Made by a program: the position numbers and the translations under genes. From NCBI GenBank assembly GCA_963836005.1, contig CAWIHS010000004.1, positions 310,001-374,000 on the forward strand: a stretch of 64,000 bases of DNA. Direction: 5' to 3'. Shown in pieces: positions 1 to 9,335 of this stretch (positions within the stretch are counted from its first letter, which is position 1; each line of letters begins with the position of its first letter). The notes under the pieces are model-generated. The model was not told the origin of the DNA. It saw nothing but the letters and a program-made list of their open reading frames with translations, and did not search any database. Origin of the DNA: CAWIHS01 sp963836005. Its GTDB lineage: Bacteria; Pseudomonadota; Gammaproteobacteria; GRL18.

Positions 1-187
1 TTCGGTACAAGTATTGATATCAACCAGTTACACTCATCTGCATCCATCAGGGGGAGCTGTGGCAAAGCATCCTGACTGAGTGTTGATTCTACAATGACTG
101 TCAACAGTTCTTTATCGGCCATTTCGATGGCTTGCTGAAGTGTATTTTCGAGTTTTCCAACTTGCTTAAGAGGTCCTTAATTTGCAT
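1..187 (-). CDS. Partial coding fragment running off the left edge, unidentified
   Basis: The reverse strand reads a plausible helical protein that leaves the window at base 1. The best reading (containing ENTLQQAIEMADKELL and later LMDADECNW) lies in a different frame from the nearest ATG at 185-187, which encodes MQIKDLLSKLE. Joining the two needs a frameshift near position 150. Either the start is elsewhere or the gene is broken. No family was recognised. Confidence 0.35.
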
Positions 188-217
188 GTCACTCTTATAA
201 TGAATACTTACTATTCG

Positions 218-1813
218 TCAATTCTCTGTTTTTTTATTCTCATTTTCACTAACAGCTGCAGCTACTGTTTTCACCGGTTCCTTTAATATTGGCGGTATAA
301 AATGTGTCAGTGTTTTCCCCTGGTATGAAGTAATGAATAATATTGCAGTTAAGGTGAGTAAATGCAGTTCAGGAAATTCTAAAAGTATAAAGCCCAGAGG
401 TTTGTATTGAACAATTGGCAAACAGACAAGGGTAATAATAAGAGTCCAGAACAGGCGTATGTAAGAAGTTTTTAATCCTTTGGTATCGATAGTTTGATAA
501 AAACGATCGATCAAAGTTGTTAATATAACAATCGGCAGTAATACGGCATAACCATCGGAACTGGGCATAACATAATCCACAAAAGATACAGCAAAGGACA
601 TGCTGACCGCTACTAATGTAAAAATAATGGATAATCGAGGGGTTCGTGAAAGTTTTTTTGGGAAAATTTTTCGGCCTATGGCAGAGAAAAGAATTATAAT
701 AGCCAGTATCATTACTGTTGTTTGCCACTGATTAAAATCGGTGGCCAGGGCAAGCAATGTTGGTGTGAAAACTCCATAACTATGAATGCCGATAAAATGT
801 CTGAAGATGGCAGTTATTAATACACCATAAGGTAACAATAATAAGCTTGCCAGGATTGAACGCGTTTCCAGGTCTAACTGCTGTAAATCAAAAATACTCA
901 ACCACTGAAGCGAGTTCTGTTTGGTTTTCGGGACTGTATACAGATTTGCTTCTAAAAAATAATCAACGCTTAAATTATTCCCATTCTTTAAACTGACAAT
1001 AGTGTTACTATCGTAACTGAAAGGCATAAAATTCTGAGGTAGCTCATTGTGATAACCAAAATCAGGATCAAAAGGCTGCCAGGAAGAATCATCATAAACT
1101 TCTACCCAGTAATGTGGTTTCACATCCAGTGATTCTTCGAGAATAAAACCTGTTACCATCCTTGCTGGAAATTTCATTGCTCGGGCCAGGGCAACAAAAA
1201 CAAGTACGCGTTCCTCAGCGGAGGCTTTTTTGTGTTTAATAATATCGCGCACTGAGCGTAGCTGGTTTTTATCTGTGTTTTTGAGTGAACGGCAATATTC
1301 ATGTATTTGTAATAACCTGGCACTTCGATCTTCAGAACGCTCTGTCAATTTATTTACCAATGCAGTTACATCCGGATGATCAAGGTCCATTGCATCATCA
1401 TTTTTTAAATATAATTCTGTAAGATCAGTTGATAAGATTGTTTTCGTTATCTGGATTGAAGGAGTAGACGACTGATGTATGTGAAATTCCGCTGAAAGGG
1501 AAAGCGGACCATTTTCTATTGCCACCGCACGTATTTCATGATTTACGTCATCGACAGGTTTATCGTTGCGAATTCGAAGTCCCGGATGTGTAATTGATTG
1601 ACGAATAAGCCGGTTATAAGGTGTTGAACCCGGTGTGCTTATAGATATATTGCTCTTTTTGTTCTCCGCTTCAAATGCAGCATCAACAGTCAGTTGCCAT
1701 AGCTTATCACCACTGGCAATGTCCGACGAAAAATAAATTAAACGCAGAGAAACAATTATTGCAGCCAGAATTATCAGTTTAAAGCATAAGGACTTGAATG
1801 TGAGGTTCAACAT
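218..1813 (-). CDS. UUP1-type membrane protein: inactive transglutaminase domain fused to 7 TM helices
   Basis: This 531-residue inner-membrane protein starts with an N-terminal signal-anchor (about residues 10-28). A transglutaminase-fold domain follows at about 180-260, then a C-terminal half of roughly seven hydrophobic helices (about 325-510). In the transglutaminase part the His (PHYWVEVY) and Asp (PFDPDFG) positions are present. The segment before VFVALARAMKFPAR, where active enzymes carry the catalytic Cys, has only KKASAEER, so the domain looks non-catalytic. Proteins with this layout co-occur with RimK and retropepsin-like proteases. Here the gene is divergent from the protease gene at 2017 and lies in the same neighbourhood as rimK. 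A scaffold or peptide-binding role at the periplasmic face is inference. Confidence 0.85.
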   Translation of the reverse strand: MLNLTFKSLCFKLIILAAIIVSLRLIYFSSDIASGDKLWQLTVDAAFEAENKKSNISISTPGSTPYNRLIRQSITHPGLRIRNDKPVDDVNHEIRAVAIENGPLSLSAEFHIHQSSTPSIQITKTILSTDLTELYLKNDDAMDLDHPDVTALVNKLTERSEDRSARLLQIHEYCRSLKNTDKNQLRSVRDIIKHKKASAEERVLVFVALARAMKFPARMVTGFILEESLDVKPHYWVEVYDDSSWQPFDPDFGYHNELPQNFMPFSYDSNTIVSLKNGNNLSVDYFLEANLYTVPKTKQNSLQWLSIFDLQQLDLETRSILASLLLLPYGVLITAIFRHFIGIHSYGVFTPTLLALATDFNQWQTTVMILAIIILFSAIGRKIFPKKLSRTPRLSIIFTLVAVSMSFAVSFVDYVMPSSDGYAVLLPIVILTTLIDRFYQTIDTKGLKTSYIRLFWTLIITLVCLPIVQYKPLGFILLEFPELHLLTLTAILFITSYQGKTLTHFIPPILKEPVKTVAAAVSENENKKTEN

Positions 1814-2016
1814 TGAGAACTGATTTTTTTTCAGATTAATTAAGAGGCATTTTTAATATAAAATAGTATAGCTGCATAAAAAAAGAATAAAATTGTCACT
1901 ATTAACCAGCTGGCAATGACGGCACTTTCCGGTGCCGTATTGTTAACCTGACAAGCATTGTTTCCAGGTTAATAACATCGAATAATGACTGAAAATACAC
2001 ATAGAAGTAGTAAATT

Positions 2017-2496
2017 ATGTTTTACCTGTTATCGATTATACTGTTACTTTTTCACCCGACTACACTGTCTGCTGAAACTAAATCTATCATAGGCTGGATT
2101 GAACCAGTTAAGATTATAACAGAAGATTTTTATATACAGGCAAAAATTGATACAGGGGCAGATAATTCGTCTCTGCACGCCGCTGATATAACAGAGTTTA
2201 TCCGCGAAAGCAGACCCTGGGTAAGATTTAATATAAAAGATCAATCTGGGAAAGTACATCAAATGGAACAACCTGTACAGAGGTTTGCGAAAATAAAACG
2301 CCACGAAAACGTACCTCAAAAACGCCCCGTTATTCATCTGGGTATCTGCCTAGGCAAGCACTCTCAGATGATTGAAGTTAACCTGACCGATAGAAAAGCG
2401 TATAAATATAAGTTACTGATTGGACGCAGTTTTCTTAAAGGAACTTTTCTAATCGATGTTCAGGCAAAGAATTTAACCAGCCCGCAATGTCATTAA
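2017..2496 (+). CDS. Retropepsin-like aspartic protease (Zn_protease/DUF785 family), secreted
   Basis: A 159-residue protein with a cleavable-looking signal peptide (about residues 1-19, ending LSA). The core has the family signature AKIDTGADNSSLHA near residue 42, in which D-T-G-A is the aspartyl-protease motif. A second conserved block, LLIGRSFLKGTFLIDV, sits near the C-terminus. The family is known as ATP-dependent zinc protease / RimK-associated retropepsin and is usually encoded beside rimK and the inactive transglutaminase-7TM gene, as here. It probably trims or reverses a peptide modification in the periplasm. The substrate cannot be read from sequence. Confidence 0.85.
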   Translation: MFYLLSIILLLFHPTTLSAETKSIIGWIEPVKIITEDFYIQAKIDTGADNSSLHAADITEFIRESRPWVRFNIKDQSGKVHQMEQPVQRFAKIKRHENVPQKRPVIHLGICLGKHSQMIEVNLTDRKAYKYKLLIGRSFLKGTFLIDVQAKNLTSPQCH

Positions 2497-2563
2497 ATTA
2501 ACCACATAAAATTGATTTACTGCTATAGTTATAGTCTTATAACCCTATAATTTAAAATCTTTA

Positions 2564-3019
2564 GTAACTACTCAGCAAATCAAGCCGCAGGAAGGCTAAC
2601 CATCAAAAAGTTACAAACATATAAAATTCAAAGACTTATATTTTTGTAACTTAGAAGCGTATTTTAGATTTATACGTAAGTTCTTGATATCAGGTGTTTG
2701 CGTAAGGCAGATAATTGCTCCTGTATAATCTGCATTCCCTACATGACCGCCATGGATGCTGGAAATGCATGCGAGAGGCAGGAGCCGAAGTCGTCCCTGT
2801 AGGTCAAGTGTATGTGGCATGGATGCCACATTCAAGCCTACGACATACATGGAAGTATAAGTGCCGTGGGAGGCAGGAAGCCGGGAACGACCCTGGATGT
2901 ATTCACGGCGTCTTCTGGGCAGGTAATAGCTCCATGCATAACCTGCATTTCCCACATCCATGTGGGTCAATAAATTCCTGGTGTCAAGGACATTTTCAAA
3001 ATTACGCTGAATAGTTACC
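2564..3019 (-). repeat. R1 repeat copy A: composite IS66-type MITE with 8-bp target duplication
   Basis: The element starts GTAACTACTCAGC at 2564 and ends in the inverse (GCTGAATAGTTAC) at 3018. The 8-mer AATCTTTA lies directly before it (2556-2563) and again at 3020-3027, one base after the right terminus. Bases from about 2820 to 3018 are nearly identical to copy B at 7480-7677. The first ~95 bases match copy C at 9336. The copy is longer than the simple copies at 29047 and 58731 and looks composite. It fills the gap between the protease gene and rimK and encodes no credible protein. Confidence 0.85.
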
Positions 3020-3084
3020 AATCTTTATATCATAAAGTTTAATTAATACTGTCAGCTGCTACATCCAGTCTTTAGGAGACTATT

Positions 3085-3990
3085 TTGAATATTGCATTAC
3101 TCACACGAAACCCAAAACTTTACTCTTCACGGCGACTAATTGAAGCTTCTGAACAACGTGGTCACGAGATTCAATGCATTGATTCACTTCGCTGTTATAT
3201 GAATATGGCCTGCAATAGGCCCGAAATTCACTATAAAGGTAAAAAATTGCCTGTTTTTGACGCTGTTATTCCTCGAATTGGTGCTTCCATCACATTTTAT
3301 GGTACAGCGGTGTTACGACAGTTCGAAATGATGAATGTTTTCCCGTTAAATGAATCTGTGGCTATCTCCCGTTCGCGAGATAAATTACGTTCAATGCAGT
3401 TATTTTCCCGCAAAGGAATTGGAATGCCTGTTACAGGCTTTGCTAATAAACCAGATGATGTTCAGGATTTAATCAAAATGGTTGGCGGAGCACCCCTGGT
3501 TATCAAGTTAATTGAAGGTACTCAGGGAATAGGTGTTGTACTCGCAGAAACTCACAAAGCAGCGGAAAGTGTCATCGAAGCATTTATGGGATTAAATGCG
3601 AACATCCTCGTTCAGGAATATATCAAGGAAGCGGGCGGTGCTGATATTCGGTGCTTTGTTATAGGTGATAAAGTGGTTGCCGCGATGAAGCGACAGGGTG
3701 CTGAAGGCGAGTTCCGTTCGAATTTACATCGTGGCGGAAGCGCCAGCTTAACAAAAATCACTCCCACGGAACGTCAAACAGCTGTGCTTGCTGCCAAAAC
3801 AATGGGTTTAAATGTTGCTGGCGTAGACCTTCTACGTTCTAATAACGGGCCACTGGTGATGGAAGTGAATTCATCACCCGGACTGGAAGGTATTGAACAG
3901 GCTACCGGAAAAGATATTGCGGGAATGATTATTGAGTTTATTGAAAAATACGCTCAACCTAACAGGACTCGAACCCGTGGTAAAGGCTAA
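3085..3990 (+). CDS. rimK: RimK, ATP-grasp glutamate ligase
   Basis: A 301-residue ATP-grasp ligase of normal RimK length, expected to add glutamate residues to the C-terminus of ribosomal protein S6 (and possibly make poly-glutamate). Visible family blocks are the N-terminal MNIALLTRNPKLYSSRRL, nucleotide-binding GGAPLVIKLIEGTQGIGVV, DIRCFVIGDKVVAAMKR, and the metal/ATP block GVDLLRSNNGPLVMEVNSSP. The start is TTG at 3085, chosen because AGGAG at 3074-3078 lies six bases upstream and family proteins begin at this point. It overlaps or abuts the zinc-hydrolase gene downstream, so the two are very likely co-transcribed. Confidence 0.95.
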   Translation: MNIALLTRNPKLYSSRRLIEASEQRGHEIQCIDSLRCYMNMACNRPEIHYKGKKLPVFDAVIPRIGASITFYGTAVLRQFEMMNVFPLNESVAISRSRDKLRSMQLFSRKGIGMPVTGFANKPDDVQDLIKMVGGAPLVIKLIEGTQGIGVVLAETHKAAESVIEAFMGLNANILVQEYIKEAGGADIRCFVIGDKVVAAMKRQGAEGEFRSNLHRGGSASLTKITPTERQTAVLAAKTMGLNVAGVDLLRSNNGPLVMEVNSSPGLEGIEQATGKDIAGMIIEFIEKYAQPNRTRTRGKG

Positions 3991-5020
3991 AGCCCCGATT
4001 AATAGTATTGAAATTGCAGGGGAGTTAATTGCGCCGGGTGAAGCTAAAACCATCGCCCTGCAAACGACACAGTTCTATACCAATACGCCTGTGAATATCC
4101 CCGTCCATATTGTAAATGGTAAAATACCCGGCCCAAGGCTTTTTGTAAGTGCTGCTATTCATGGCAATGAAATCAATGGCGTAGAAATAATCCGCCGACT
4201 GTTAATGTCCTCAGCACTAAAAAGAATAAAAGGCACTTTAATTGCTATCCCGGTTGTGAATGTTCACGGTTTTATTCAACAATCAAGATATCTGCCGGAC
4301 AGGCGCGATTTAAACCGGAGCTTTCCCGGTTCCAAAAAAGGTTCCCTTGCTGCACGTCTTGCACACATATTTATGCGTGAAATTGTGAATAAATGCACAC
4401 ATGGTATAGATCTCCATACAGGGGCAATACACCGTTCGAACATTCCGCAAATACGAGCTAACCTCGACGATGATGAAACTGCACGTATGGCCAGGGCATT
4501 TTCTGTACCCGTATTACTAAATTCCAGTATCAGAGATGGTTCTTTGAGAGAAGCAGCAAACGAACTCGGTATACCTATGTTGCTGTATGAAGCTGGTGAG
4601 GCTCTACGTTTTGATGAAGTGTCAATACGTGCAGGTCTGAGAGGTGTGATTAGAGTTATGCGGGAAATTGGTATGCTGTCGAAAACAAAAGTAACTCAAA
4701 GAGCATTAAAACTCTCATCAATTGCTCAGGGCAGTGCGTGGGTTCGGGCTGCTATCAGCGGTATCGTTCATATTCAGGTCCCTCTTGGATCACAGATCAA
4801 TAAAGGAGGAACCCTGGGTTTTATCTACGATCCGTTTGGTACGGATGAAACCATCATTTATTCTCCCTTTGATGGGATTATCATTGGCCAGGTGAATAAT
4901 CCCCTGATTTATGAGGGTGATGCGTTATTTCATATCGCTTATTTTGGAGAAGTAGATACTGCAGCTGAACACCTTGAAGTATTTAGTGAAGAGATTAACC
5001 CTGATCATGAAACCTTCTAA
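3977..5020 (+). CDS. Succinylglutamate desuccinylase/aspartoacylase (AstE/AspA) family zinc hydrolase
   Basis: Zinc-dependent carboxypeptidase-like hydrolase, 347 residues from GTG 3977. The zinc and substrate motifs are AAIHGNEINGVE (His and Glu ligands), RRDLNRSFPG (Arg) and HGIDLHTGA (third ligand, His). The C-terminal third is a beta-rich biotinyl-like extension (PLGSQINKGGTLGFIYDPFG). The frame stays open to a TTG at 3932, which would give 362 residues overlapping rimK by 59 bases. I prefer GTG 3977 because AGGA at 3964-3967 is well spaced and family homology begins near here. The tight overlap with rimK suggests it cleaves the amide or peptide bond RimK makes; that is inference from context. 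Confidence 0.85.
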   Translation: MVKAKAPINSIEIAGELIAPGEAKTIALQTTQFYTNTPVNIPVHIVNGKIPGPRLFVSAAIHGNEINGVEIIRRLLMSSALKRIKGTLIAIPVVNVHGFIQQSRYLPDRRDLNRSFPGSKKGSLAARLAHIFMREIVNKCTHGIDLHTGAIHRSNIPQIRANLDDDETARMARAFSVPVLLNSSIRDGSLREAANELGIPMLLYEAGEALRFDEVSIRAGLRGVIRVMREIGMLSKTKVTQRALKLSSIAQGSAWVRAAISGIVHIQVPLGSQINKGGTLGFIYDPFGTDETIIYSPFDGIIIGQVNNPLIYEGDALFHIAYFGEVDTAAEHLEVFSEEINPDHETF

Positions 5021-5045
5021 AGCCATAACTTTTATCCTGCCATGT

Positions 5046-5543
5046 TTAGAGGGTACTGCCTATGGGCTGTAAGTTGACCTTAAGAGTCATATTTTCGCCA
5101 AAGGGACGCGGTTCAGGGGTGGCATTTTTGACAGGAAAAGTATAGGTTTGAGTTATTGTATTTACCTGCGGAGAAATGTTCCTGCATTCATCCTTGGGCA
5201 ATGCACGAATGTCGCTCAGGCGTGGCTCAACAACATTTCTAACAACAGTCAGCTTCAGATTATTTGCCTCTAAATGATGGGTTATACTCAAGCCATTAAA
5301 ATGATTAACAGTTGAGAACAATTTTCGCCCATCTACAGTAGCACGAGGGTTGCAGTTTAACTGCAGATAACTACGTTTTAGCCCCTTGCTCCAGGTATGC
5401 CGCTTCTGAGAAACAAAGGATTTTCCCTCCTCAATTTTTTTTTCGCCCTGAGTGAGTGTAAAACTCATCATATAGCGCTCTCCAGCACTGACCGTTGTCG
5501 TTGATATAATAAAGATACCCAATAGCATCAAACGAAGCATCAT
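5046..5543 (-). CDS. Secreted hypothetical protein
   Basis: A 165-residue protein with a clear signal peptide (hydrophobic residues 3-18, cleavage after SAG or VSA). The mature part is beta-rich with two cysteines (LNCNPRA and DECRNIS) that could form a disulfide. The start has a good ribosome-binding site (GGAG seven bases upstream). It is convergent with the hydrolase gene, with only 25 bases between the stops. No family was recognised. A periplasmic location is the only supported statement. Confidence 0.7.
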   Translation of the reverse strand: MMLRLMLLGIFIISTTTVSAGERYMMSFTLTQGEKKIEEGKSFVSQKRHTWSKGLKRSYLQLNCNPRATVDGRKLFSTVNHFNGLSITHHLEANNLKLTVVRNVVEPRLSDIRALPKDECRNISPQVNTITQTYTFPVKNATPEPRPFGENMTLKVNLQPIGSTL

Positions 5544-5645
5544 TGCTTGTTCTCCAGAAATAATAATTGCAGCTTTTGGGTTGCACTTTCACAGTATAGT
5601 GCCCCCATAACAAATATAATATGATAAATTCTAAATAACTGTTCG

Positions 5646-5781
5646 GCAATAGTGTCCACAGTATTGAAGCATTGCACCAGACCCTGTAATGCCTGATTTC
5701 GCTCATCTTAGCATCACTTAGGCTAGCAATAAAAGTCGAAACAATGCAGCATAAGTTCCGGTGCTAAATGGAAGTATTATC
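5646..5781 (+). repeat. R2 repeat copy 1 (diverged)
   Basis: About 135 bases matching the copies at 7678 and 28272. Shared blocks include AGTATTGA, CAGACC-TGTAAT, GATTTCGCTCAT-TTAGCATCA and GGTGCTAAATGGA. This is the most diverged of the three. The rest of the 5544-5904 gap, between the secreted protein and mgtE, shows nothing else. Confidence 0.65.
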
Positions 5782-5904
5782 TGTTTGTTGACTCACCGTA
5801 TGCAAGAAAATCAGGTTATGTCTTTCCATATGCAGTTATAGTTGTCGGTAAAGTCTCCAGTTTGTTCGTGATGACAGCTTTCTCCTGCATTGCCTGGCTA
5901 ATTT

Positions 5905-7269
5905 TTATAGCAGGAACACAGTGGCCAGACCTAAAAAACTCATAAACCCGACAACATCAGTGACAGTCGTTAATACCACCGAACCTGCAAGGGCAGGATC
6001 AATACCCGTTTTCTGCATTATCAACGGAATAACCACTCCGGCAAAGGCGGCAGACAGTAAATTAATGATCATGGCAACACCCAGTATGCTGCTGATACGT
6101 ATATCATTAAACCATAAATAAGAGACTATCCCCACTACCACTGCCCAGATGAAACCATTGAGGATAGAGATAGTAATTTCCTTATAAGCCAGCCAACGGG
6201 TATTGCTGGAACTGATATGACCGAGTGCTAATCCACGGATGATCAGGGTCAAAGTCTGGCTGCCGGCGATTCCGCCCATACTGGCTACAATAGGCATGAG
6301 TACTGCGAGTGCAACCACTTTGTCTAACGTTGCTTCAAACAGGCCTATAACCCAGGCAGCCAGAAAAGCCGTGGCCAGATTTACCCCTAACCATAAAGCG
6401 CGGCGTTTCGCGCTGGGTAACACAGGTGCAAATAGATCTTCATCTTCATCCAGACCTGCTGCCCCCAGAATTTGGCGGTCGGCCTCATCCTGCATGACAT
6501 CAACGATATCATCAATGGTTACTCTACCAATGAGTTTTTCATCCTCGTCGACGACAGCAACTGAGACCAGATCGTGATCACGAAACAAAATCGCCAGTTC
6601 GTGTTGATCCATATCGGGTTTTATTCTCAGAGCATCAGGGTTCATCACCTCTGAAACTTCTGTTTCCGGTTGACGGGTAAGCAGCGCAGAGAGAGGCAGT
6701 TCACCCAGAAAGCGACCGTCCCGATCAACCACCATCAGCCCCAGGGTATGGTTAGGCAATGACTCCTTACGTCTAAGAAAGCGTAATACTGTTTCAAGAC
6801 AGACATCATTACGTACCGACACAGCCTCTGTATCCATCAATCGGCCAGCGGAATTTTCGGGGAAAGCCAGTGCTGCTTCAAGTTTTTGAAGGCCGCGATA
6901 GTCCAGGGATTCACGAATTTCCACACCAATTTCAGCAGGCAGGGTCTCGATCACTTCAGCCAGATCATTGGCTTCTAATGCGCTAGCAGCGTTCACCACG
7001 TCCACAGGATCAATATTATCTACCAGTGATAGTCTTGCTACCTCCCCCAGATGGCTGAGCACATCACCTTTTAACTCATCTGGCACAGACTTCCAGAGTC
7101 TTGCTCTTTGCTTGTCGGGAAGTGATTCAAGGGTATGAGTGATCTCGGCAGACTCAAGTGAATCAAGAAGCTCTGACAACGTCTTGAAATCTTCTTTGTC
7201 TAGTAATTCCATAACGGAATCTATCAGCACCGGATTCTGGTTTTCATCTATCAAGTTATCTGTCATCAT
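5905..7269 (-). CDS. mgtE: MgtE magnesium transporter
   Basis: Mg2+ channel/transporter of standard length (454 residues). It has a cytosolic MgtE_N superhelical domain (about 25-135), a CBS-domain pair (about 140-265, with RLMDTEAVSV and EVMNPDALRI starts), a plug linker and five membrane helices (about 285-454). The pore signature region MPIVASMGGIAGSQTLTLI is present. The start is supported by AGGAG just upstream of the ATGATG. Cytosolic Mg2+ bound at the N/CBS domains is known to gate this family, so control is likely at protein level. The gene is monocistronic, between two repeat-filled gaps. Confidence 0.95.
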   Translation of the reverse strand: MMTDNLIDENQNPVLIDSVMELLDKEDFKTLSELLDSLESAEITHTLESLPDKQRARLWKSVPDELKGDVLSHLGEVARLSLVDNIDPVDVVNAASALEANDLAEVIETLPAEIGVEIRESLDYRGLQKLEAALAFPENSAGRLMDTEAVSVRNDVCLETVLRFLRRKESLPNHTLGLMVVDRDGRFLGELPLSALLTRQPETEVSEVMNPDALRIKPDMDQHELAILFRDHDLVSVAVVDEDEKLIGRVTIDDIVDVMQDEADRQILGAAGLDEDEDLFAPVLPSAKRRALWLGVNLATAFLAAWVIGLFEATLDKVVALAVLMPIVASMGGIAGSQTLTLIIRGLALGHISSSNTRWLAYKEITISILNGFIWAVVVGIVSYLWFNDIRISSILGVAMIINLLSAAFAGVVIPLIMQKTGIDPALAGSVVLTTVTDVVGFMSFLGLATVFLL

Positions 7270-7479
7270 TTTTCTCCTGGCCAGTTCAGCTTTACGTCCA
7301 CTATAAGGACAGCCAACAATACTAACAGAAAAAGTTTATCCCGGTGTGACGATTTACAGATTTTTTACAGTTGTTCCTGTTCATCATTAGAAAGAAATGG
7401 TTGTTTTGCTAGATACTCAGAAAAGCGGGCAGATAGTCCTTGCTAAAAAGTGTCTGTCAAGCCAGTATTTTTGTAGCGG

Positions 7480-7677
7480 GGATGCCGCATTCAAGCCTAC
7501 GACATACATGGAAGTATAAGTGCCGTGGGAGGCAGGAAGCCGGGAACGACCCTGGATGTATTCACGGCGTCTTCTGGGCAGGTAATAGCTCCATGCATAA
7601 CCTGCATTTCCCACATCCATGTGGGTCAATAAATTCCTGGTGTCAAGGACGTTTTCAAAATTACGCTGAATAGTTAC
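7480..7677 (-). repeat. R1 repeat copy B, truncated at one end
   Basis: About 198 bases nearly identical to 2820-3018 of copy A, ending in GCTGAATAGTTAC at 7677. The other inverted end is missing, so this is a half element. R2 copy 2 begins at the very next base (7678), so one repeat was inserted into or deleted against the other. An apparent ORF through it also exists in copy A and is a product of the repeat, not a gene. Confidence 0.8.
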
Positions 7678-7773
7678 ATTTCGCTCATATTAATATCAAA
7701 TCCCGAAATAATACATCACAGGTTCTGGTGCTAAATGGACACCTTTTAAGAACAATTATTTAGCGGCGTCATG
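7678..7773 (+). repeat. R2 repeat copy 2, truncated on the left by R1
   Basis: The sequence from TTTCGCTCATATTA to GAACAATTATTTAG matches 28322-28405 at nearly every position (TCAAATCCCGAAAT-ATACATCACAGG is shared with a single change). Its left half, present in the other two copies, is absent because R1 copy B abuts it. From 7774 to 8246 there is no convincing gene. A 72-codon reverse-strand frame ends inside R2 and has no recognisable features. Confidence 0.75.
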
Positions 7774-8246
7774 AACATTTATAGGAATGCAACTTTGCCA
7801 AGACGACTGCGGAACTCCCGCCAGCATGAAGTTACTTAGCAATACAGCTAACAGACAGATTGTGTCGATCACTATCTGATTCACGTCGGTATGCTCGAAC
7901 AAGGCATTTAGCGACGGGATGAAACCTCTGTATTCATATCGATCCTCAATTGCTTTTTCGATCAACATATACAATATCCAGATATGCTTATATTGGTTTG
8001 CTGAAATTTAAATTGAGTTCACCGTTCATCTGTCGGTACACTAAACCTGCAGCACCAGACTCAGGCACAGCACGGTTGCTTTAAAGACCGCTTCCGGCAA
8101 TTTTAGAGTGCAGGCTTTCTGTTAGCAATTTATATTAGATAACGGCATAAACTCACGGCGTAAAAAAATTACACTTATTACTTGTAACCGTGTTTCTTTC
8201 GTTATAGGTTTTCCAACTAAACAGTTTATAGGTAAGCAACATAATC

Positions 8247-9134
8247 ATGACAGCAAAGAATGAAAAGACAGTATCCCTCGTTTTGGGGAGTGGAGGTGCC
8301 CGTGGTTTAGCGCACATCGGGGTGATCCACTGGCTTGCGGAAAATAACTACAAAATAACTTCCATTTCAGGTTGTTCTATCGGTGCACTTATCGGTGGTA
8401 TTTACGCAGCTGGAAAGCTGGATGATTTTGAATGCTGGGTGCGGGGAATTACTAAGGTTGATATTGTCACCTTGCTTGATTTGTCATGGAACAAAAGTGG
8501 TCTGGTTAAAGGCGATAAAATTATTAATGAATTGACTGAACTTGTGGGTGATGTAGTTATTGAAGATTTACCTATTGTATATACCGCTGTTGCTGCTGAC
8601 ATTGTTAATGAAAAAGAAGTCTGGTTAAATTCAGGAAGTCTTTTCGATGCAATTAGAGCATCTATTTCATTACCGCTTTTTTTTACTCCATTCAGATATA
8701 AAGATGTCGACCTGATTGATGGTGGTGTTTTAAACCCTGTTCCAATAGCACCTGTCTTTAGTGATGAGACAGATTTAACCATCGCAGTTAATCTTGGCGG
8801 GAAACTAGACAACAAAGAGAAAATTACGACAGCTAACGATTCAATTAATAAAAATAAATCTTCAGTAGCTGAGAAGATTGCTGAATTCTTAGAAAGTTTT
8901 AAAGATTCAACAGTAAAACATAATGATCATGAATGGGGAGCATACGATATAGCCAATCAGGCTTTTGATGTAATGCAAAGCTGTATCGCAAGACAGAAAC
9001 TAGCTGCTTACCCCGCTGATCATATCATAGAAATTTCTCGAAATGCCTGCGGGATTTTAGAGTTTGATCTCGCTTCTGAAATCATCGAACTTGGATACAA
9101 AAAAGCCCAGGAAGTTCTGGGCCAGCTATCCTGA
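8247..9134 (+). CDS. Patatin-like phospholipase (RssA/NTE family)
   Basis: A 295-residue cytosolic serine lipase/acyl hydrolase. The patatin fold is shown by the oxyanion loop GSGGARGLAHIGV (residues 13-25), the nucleophile elbow GCSIGALIGG (Gly-X-Ser-X-Gly, Ser near 44) and the catalytic Asp block DLIDGGVLNPVP (Asp near 157). Length and domain limits fit the bacterial RssA/YlbK group. Upstream is about 470 bases without a gene and downstream is a repeat, so it is probably transcribed alone. The last codons contain a GCCCAG/CTGGGC hairpin (9104-9121) without a clear T-run. The physiological substrate is unknown. Confidence 0.9.
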   Translation: MTAKNEKTVSLVLGSGGARGLAHIGVIHWLAENNYKITSISGCSIGALIGGIYAAGKLDDFECWVRGITKVDIVTLLDLSWNKSGLVKGDKIINELTELVGDVVIEDLPIVYTAVAADIVNEKEVWLNSGSLFDAIRASISLPLFFTPFRYKDVDLIDGGVLNPVPIAPVFSDETDLTIAVNLGGKLDNKEKITTANDSINKNKSSVAEKIAEFLESFKDSTVKHNDHEWGAYDIANQAFDVMQSCIARQKLAAYPADHIIEISRNACGILEFDLASEIIELGYKKAQEVLGQLS

Positions 9135-9335
9135 AAAATTGAAGGGGAGGCACTAACAGGTCGCTCCCCAGGATGCAAATATTTGCTGCGCACCATTGAC
9201 GCCGGTCAGTTTGACATTCTTAAGTGTAATCAGGTGCTGGCATAAACAAATTACTGTAGTAAATAAAGTTAATTGTCTAGGACGTATTGAGCTATAGTAG
9301 AATTATAAAAAATAACCGCGCTATAAAAAAATTGT

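Noticed and set aside
2715..3014. Open frames through R1 copies A and B (also 7440-7673 and 2611-3021 reverse)
   Set aside because: They exist only because the repeat copies are open in several frames. The translations show no protein-like pattern beyond the repeat itself.
7756..7974. 72-codon reverse frame after R2 copy 2
   Set aside because: Its stop lies inside the repeat end, with no ribosome-binding site or family features. It may be a relic but cannot be supported.
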